This document shows positions 35,684 to 38,448 of a stretch of 38,448 nt of DNA, one piece after another; the stretch's first letter is position 1; each line of letters starts with the position of its first letter. Both the position numbers and the translations under genes were made by a program. The notes under the pieces are model-generated. The model saw only the letters and a list, made by a program, of their open reading frames with translations. It had not been told where the DNA came from and ran no database searches. This DNA comes from a virus: the IMG/VR virus record IMGVR_UViG_3300018423_000025, positions 1-38,448 of that record. The stretch is one strand, 5' to 3'.

Positions 35684-36664
35684 TGTGCAACAATGAAAAC
35701 ACCCACCTAGTGTTCTAGCATGACGCAATGGTAGCATAGCACATTCTATTCCATGTGCTTCTAATGCTTTACGAGTTGGCTCTTGATGCTCTTCTAATAC
35801 AACCAAGTTTGGATTTACACTAAACAAGTTAACATTCCACGTCCATATACTACTATTACATAGTCCTGGATAGTGTCCAGCATCAACAGGGTCTGGTGCC
35901 CAAATAATATCCCAATCGTTAAAAGGAGCAGGTAAAACATCTTTGTCTTTAATACGACTTGGATTAGCTAAAAGCAGTCCTTCACGAAGGAAAGCAACGG
36001 TGCTATCTATATGCATGTAACTATACACATTTTCAAGTCTGTGCACACGTACATCTCCTGGTTCCATAAAATCGTATCTTGGTTTATTAATAAAATCTTG
36101 TAAATATGCAGCACCTGCTTTGTTACCACTATTGCTGACCAAGTACAAAATGTCATCATTTGCACGTATAGCATTAGCAGCGTCAAAACAAGGTGCTACT
36201 TCAGTGAGGGCAAGACGATCAGGATCGCCTACACAAGTTTCATCGTACAGGTTAGTTCGATCAATCCGATGAGACATATTAACACCTGCTATGTGAGGGA
36301 GCATGTGATGAAACTCGTTGGTTCTTGCTGTTAAACTCATAGGGGCAGCAAGTAGTTTTTGGCCATGAACAAATACAGTATCACGTGGGCAATAGTTGTA
36401 ATATTCAACATCTGGTGTACGTTTAGGTCTTACAACTTCAACGCCTTCACCTTCTAAAAATTTTACAAACGTTTCAAGATCTTCGTTGCTTTCTTCTACA
36501 ACTTGATCTGGATATAAACCAGCCTTGATATCGCTTACATCTTTTTTGTCTGCATAGTTGATACAACGTAAACTTATATCCATTTCGGGAATACGGCAAT
36601 AATCGGCTACGCCAACTACAACCTTCTTTAGTGGATCCCACTCATTAGTGCTATAAATATTCAT
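35657..36664 (-). CDS. Glycine/inosamine-type amidinotransferase (335 aa)
   Basis: Amidinotransferases move the amidino group from arginine to an amine, making a guanidino compound plus ornithine through a cysteine intermediate. All key positions can be matched by eye to the AGAT/StrB family: CPRD with D95, PCFDAAN with D161, YMHID with catalytic H218, and GGCFHCCTLD with catalytic C325. The length is usual for short bacterial and StrB-like members (about 340-350 aa; human AGAT is longer). It begins at ATG 36664 with no clear ribosome site. The stop overlaps the SGNH-like gene. The acceptor could be glycine, an amino sugar or an inosamine; an aminotransferase gene two genes away supports an amino-sugar-like acceptor. 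Subcellular site is cytoplasm. Confidence 0.82.
   Translation of the reverse strand: MNIYSTNEWDPLKKVVVGVADYCRIPEMDISLRCINYADKKDVSDIKAGLYPDQVVEESNEDLETFVKFLEGEGVEVVRPKRTPDVEYYNYCPRDTVFVHGQKLLAAPMSLTARTNEFHHMLPHIAGVNMSHRIDRTNLYDETCVGDPDRLALTEVAPCFDAANAIRANDDILYLVSNSGNKAGAAYLQDFINKPRYDFMEPGDVRVHRLENVYSYMHIDSTVAFLREGLLLANPSRIKDKDVLPAPFNDWDIIWAPDPVDAGHYPGLCNSSIWTWNVNLFSVNPNLVVLEEHQEPTRKALEAHGIECAMLPLRHARTLGGCFHCCTLDLVREVG
36652..36659 (+). promoter_or_regulatory. T4-type late promoter TATAAATA
   Basis: A perfect octamer on the + strand, 25 bases upstream of ATG 36685 and followed by AAGGA. It lies inside the first codons of the antisense amidinotransferase gene, so the two divergent genes overlap in control sequence. 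Confidence 0.55.
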
Positions 36665-36684
36665 ACTATATTTAAGGATTATAT

Positions 36685-37497
36685 ATGGGTAGATTATTCA
36701 CTTTTGGTTGCAGTTTTACTAGCTACATGTGGCCAACTTGGGCAAACATTGTTGCATATGATCAAGAAGCAGAACACTACAATTTAGCATTGCCTGGTTT
36801 AGGAAATGTTGGAATACATCATAGGATTATCGAGGCAGATATAAAATACAAGTTTCAGCCCGAAGACAAAATAATGATTTTATGGACCAGTTTTAGTAGA
36901 GAAGACAGATTTATCGACGGACGTTGGCAAGCAGAAGGTAGTGTGTTTAATGCTGGTTGTAGATACGATAACCGTAGTTGGCTCAAAAATCACTGGAGTA
37001 TGCAAAACGATCTTGTAAAAAATATGACTGCTATTATTACAGTTAATAAGTTGTACAAGGATAATATTATTTGGCAAGGGCATAGTTTTACTCCATATAA
37101 TAATGAAGCAGCACTAATATACGACGAATCAGAACACTATAACTTGCTTAAAGATTTTTATTCAAAAGAAATACCTCACATAGATTGGCATATGTTTGAA
37201 ACTAATAAACCTTTTGGTACACTACAAGATAGTCATCCTGATATACTAGGTCATTTGCAAAAAGTTAGAGATTGGATTTATCCAAGTTTAGGACTAGAGT
37301 TAAGATCTAAAACTGAAGATCGTTTTACACTTATGCAACATTTTATTGTCGATTTTGTATTAGAAAATAAGATTAAGGAAGACTTAGACAAAGTATATGA
37401 TTTTATACATCGCAATCTTTATTTACGTGATGATTTTCAAGATATTAAAAAGTATTCAAGAAATATTTATGTTTTTGAAGATATGGAGTTTAGTTAA
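36685..37497 (+). CDS. SGNH/GDSL-like protein, third copy (270 aa)
   Basis: ATG 36685 is preceded by AAGGA about six bases upstream and a late octamer. Block I lies at the N-terminus (FTFGCSFTS, Ser10), block II-like LPGLGNVG near 34-41, the relatives' W..R pattern in IMILWTSFSREDRF, and block V is DSHPDILGHL with D182 and H184. The last ~65 residues (VLENKIKEDLDKVYDFIHRN and on) form a helical extension absent from the other two copies. The catalytic serine and D-x-H are kept, so activity is plausible. The three SGNH-like genes differ strongly, so they are not recent duplicates. Its 3' end overlaps the converging aminotransferase gene by 42 bases. Confidence 0.62.
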   Translation: MGRLFTFGCSFTSYMWPTWANIVAYDQEAEHYNLALPGLGNVGIHHRIIEADIKYKFQPEDKIMILWTSFSREDRFIDGRWQAEGSVFNAGCRYDNRSWLKNHWSMQNDLVKNMTAIITVNKLYKDNIIWQGHSFTPYNNEAALIYDESEHYNLLKDFYSKEIPHIDWHMFETNKPFGTLQDSHPDILGHLQKVRDWIYPSLGLELRSKTEDRFTLMQHFIVDFVLENKIKEDLDKVYDFIHRNLYLRDDFQDIKKYSRNIYVFEDMEFS

Positions 37498-38055
37498 ATC
37501 TGGATAGTCTTCTGTGCCCCAAATTTTTGGTAAGGTACTTATTGCGTCAGATAGTTTATCTAAACCTAGTTGTGCAGTTTCTGGAGTCATATAATAATGA
37601 TATCCCATAGTTGAAATATCTTGTTCAGCCCATGGTGCATCTCTATGACGCCCGTCATAACCTAGTTTAATAAGAGCATCTCTATCCTCTTTATTGTCTA
37701 ATAATATTACACCACCTCTGCCTAAACTCAAATGTTTTTTGTATTGAAAGCTGATACACATAAAGGTACCCGGTATATAACTATACTGTCGCCACATAGT
37801 TGCAGCATCTATTATTTCATCAGTAATATAATAATATTCTTTCCATCTATCTTTTGCAAAGTTCCATTTTATATTAAGTTTACTAAAGGTCATAGGAATG
37901 CTCAAGTAAGTATTTTTAGGACATTTTGCTTGATTTACTTGTTTATAACGTAAACATAGTTCAACAGCATGTGTACAACAATCTGTGCTCACTGCATAAG
38001 GTGCACCAAAAAAATCAGCTATTCTGTTTTCAAATGTGTTAACTATGTCAAACAT
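37456..38055 (-). CDS. Compact DegT/DnrJ/EryC1-type aminotransferase (199 aa)
   Basis: PLP-dependent DegT enzymes aminate keto-sugars or inososes. Recognisable landmarks in order are FENRIADFFGAPYAV, IIDAATMW with PLP-contacting D83, and ISFQYKKHLSLGRGGV with the Schiff-base lysine probably K107, then an LGYDGRHRDAPW loop and YYMTPETAQLGL. Typical members have about 370 residues. This one is about half that: the stretch between the N-terminal helix and the D83 strand is much shortened, and the C-terminal domain is nearly absent. The frame is intact and key residues remain, so it may be a minimal working enzyme rather than a decayed one. ATG 38055 has no visible ribosome site. A CATAAATA octamer five bases upstream is too close for an ordinary late promoter. 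Confidence 0.72.
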   Translation of the reverse strand: MFDIVNTFENRIADFFGAPYAVSTDCCTHAVELCLRYKQVNQAKCPKNTYLSIPMTFSKLNIKWNFAKDRWKEYYYITDEIIDAATMWRQYSYIPGTFMCISFQYKKHLSLGRGGVILLDNKEDRDALIKLGYDGRHRDAPWAEQDISTMGYHYYMTPETAQLGLDKLSDAISTLPKIWGTEDYPDLTKLHIFKNINIS

Positions 38056-38065
38056 AAGTATATTT

Positions 38066-38448
38066 ATGTATGAACTAGAGAACCATCATGACAATACTGG
38101 TAGATATGTGTTTTATGCTTGGGGGCCTGACGGTCCAGAACCTGTCGAAAAAGCATTACGTCATCCTCGAACCAAAGAAATAACTATAGTAGGACCCGAA
38201 GAGTGGGAACCTGTGCTTTTAGGCGGCGATCGTGACACTGTAGATGAAACTTTAAAGTTTGCCGAAAGGAAAAATATTAAATTAAATGCGTATTATGGTG
38301 CAGTTATGGATAAACAACTTAATAATAGATATCAGCATATAGATTTTAATATCAAGCATTGGCCTAATTATTTTGGACATAGAATAGCGTATAGAAGCAA
38401 GTTTGGCATTTATCCTCAGAAGCCTGAAGCAGATATTCTGAAGAAACA
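38066..38448 (+). CDS. Unknown protein, 3' end outside window
   Basis: The frame starting at ATG 38066 (or an in-frame ATG at 38045, overlapping the - strand gene) runs to the right edge without a stop, giving at least 127 codons. The encoded sequence begins MYELENHHDNTGRYVFYAWG, then has ITIVGPEEWEPVLLGGDRDT, KFAERKNIKLNAYYG and YFGHRIAYRSKFGIYP. The composition is that of a real coding region. No clear ribosome site precedes either start. The alternating hydrophobic strands and the FAERKNIKLNAYYG segment recall the N-terminal Rossmann-like half of the GT-like proteins nearby, but I cannot assign a family. It continues the alternating-strand pattern of this region. Confidence 0.6.
   Translation, partial: MYELENHHDNTGRYVFYAWGPDGPEPVEKALRHPRTKEITIVGPEEWEPVLLGGDRDTVDETLKFAERKNIKLNAYYGAVMDKQLNNRYQHIDFNIKHWPNYFGHRIAYRSKFGIYPQKPEADILKK

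Noticed and set aside
38061-38068. CATAAATA on the - strand as a late promoter for the compact aminotransferase
   Set aside because: It lies five bases from the ATG, which would give an essentially leaderless transcript; the match also lacks the first T.
1-38448. tRNA genes, CRISPR arrays, insertion sequences or attachment sites
   Set aside because: No cloverleaf-like segment, regularly spaced direct repeats, transposase motifs or terminal inverted repeats were noticed; gaps between genes are too short for most of these.

Overview
The window looks like part of the genome of a marine T4-like myovirus (tailed phage, T4 supergroup) from a low-GC lineage such as pelagimyophages or cyanophage relatives. 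The evidence is an AT-rich base composition, a gp6-like baseplate wedge protein, tail-collar and tail-fibre proteins of the type seen in marine T4-like phages, T4-type late promoter octamers (TATAAATA or close to it), tight gene packing with start/stop overlaps, and no recognisable tRNA, rRNA, insertion sequence or CRISPR array. The host is not visible in the sequence; a low-GC marine bacterium such as SAR11 is only an inference.

Region 1 (1-23787) is the distal tail and baseplate module, all on the + strand. It holds the 3' part of a gp6-like wedge gene that enters from the left edge, an exceptionally long structural gene (4591 codons), a 203-aa virion protein, three tail-fibre/collar paralogues in tandem that share an N-terminal module, and a pair of paralogous structural proteins. 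Late-promoter-like octamers sit just before some of these genes.

Region 2 (23791-33535) is an accessory operon on the + strand. It opens with a near-consensus sigma70-type promoter (TTGACT, 17 bases, TATAAT) rather than a late octamer. Eleven genes follow, almost all overlapping by 4 to 40 bases or separated by 1 base: a small conserved protein, two GT-A-like glycosyltransferases, an orphan protein, a third GT-like protein with a DGDN motif, four consecutive radical SAM proteins (three with N-terminal twitch-type cysteines, one with C-terminal cysteines), a small kinase-fold protein with a replaced catalytic Asp, and an SGNH-like hydrolase.

Region 3 (33512-38448) has genes that alternate strictly between strands: glycosyltransferase-like (-), SGNH-like (+), amidinotransferase (-), SGNH-like (+), compact DegT-type aminotransferase (-), and an unknown gene running off the right edge (+). 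Convergent pairs overlap at their 3' ends and divergent pairs share very short spacers, two of which carry TATAAATA octamers.

Taken together, regions 2 and 3 read as a phage-borne pathway that builds or decorates a glycan or small molecule: glycosyl transfer, radical chemistry, amino transfer, amidino transfer and acyl transfer or hydrolysis. Its position next to the receptor-binding genes suggests modification of either the host surface or the virion's own fibres. The product is not known. The set of four radical SAM enzymes with an amidinotransferase and a minimal DegT aminotransferase is the most unusual content of the window. No stretch longer than about 60 bases lacks a gene.
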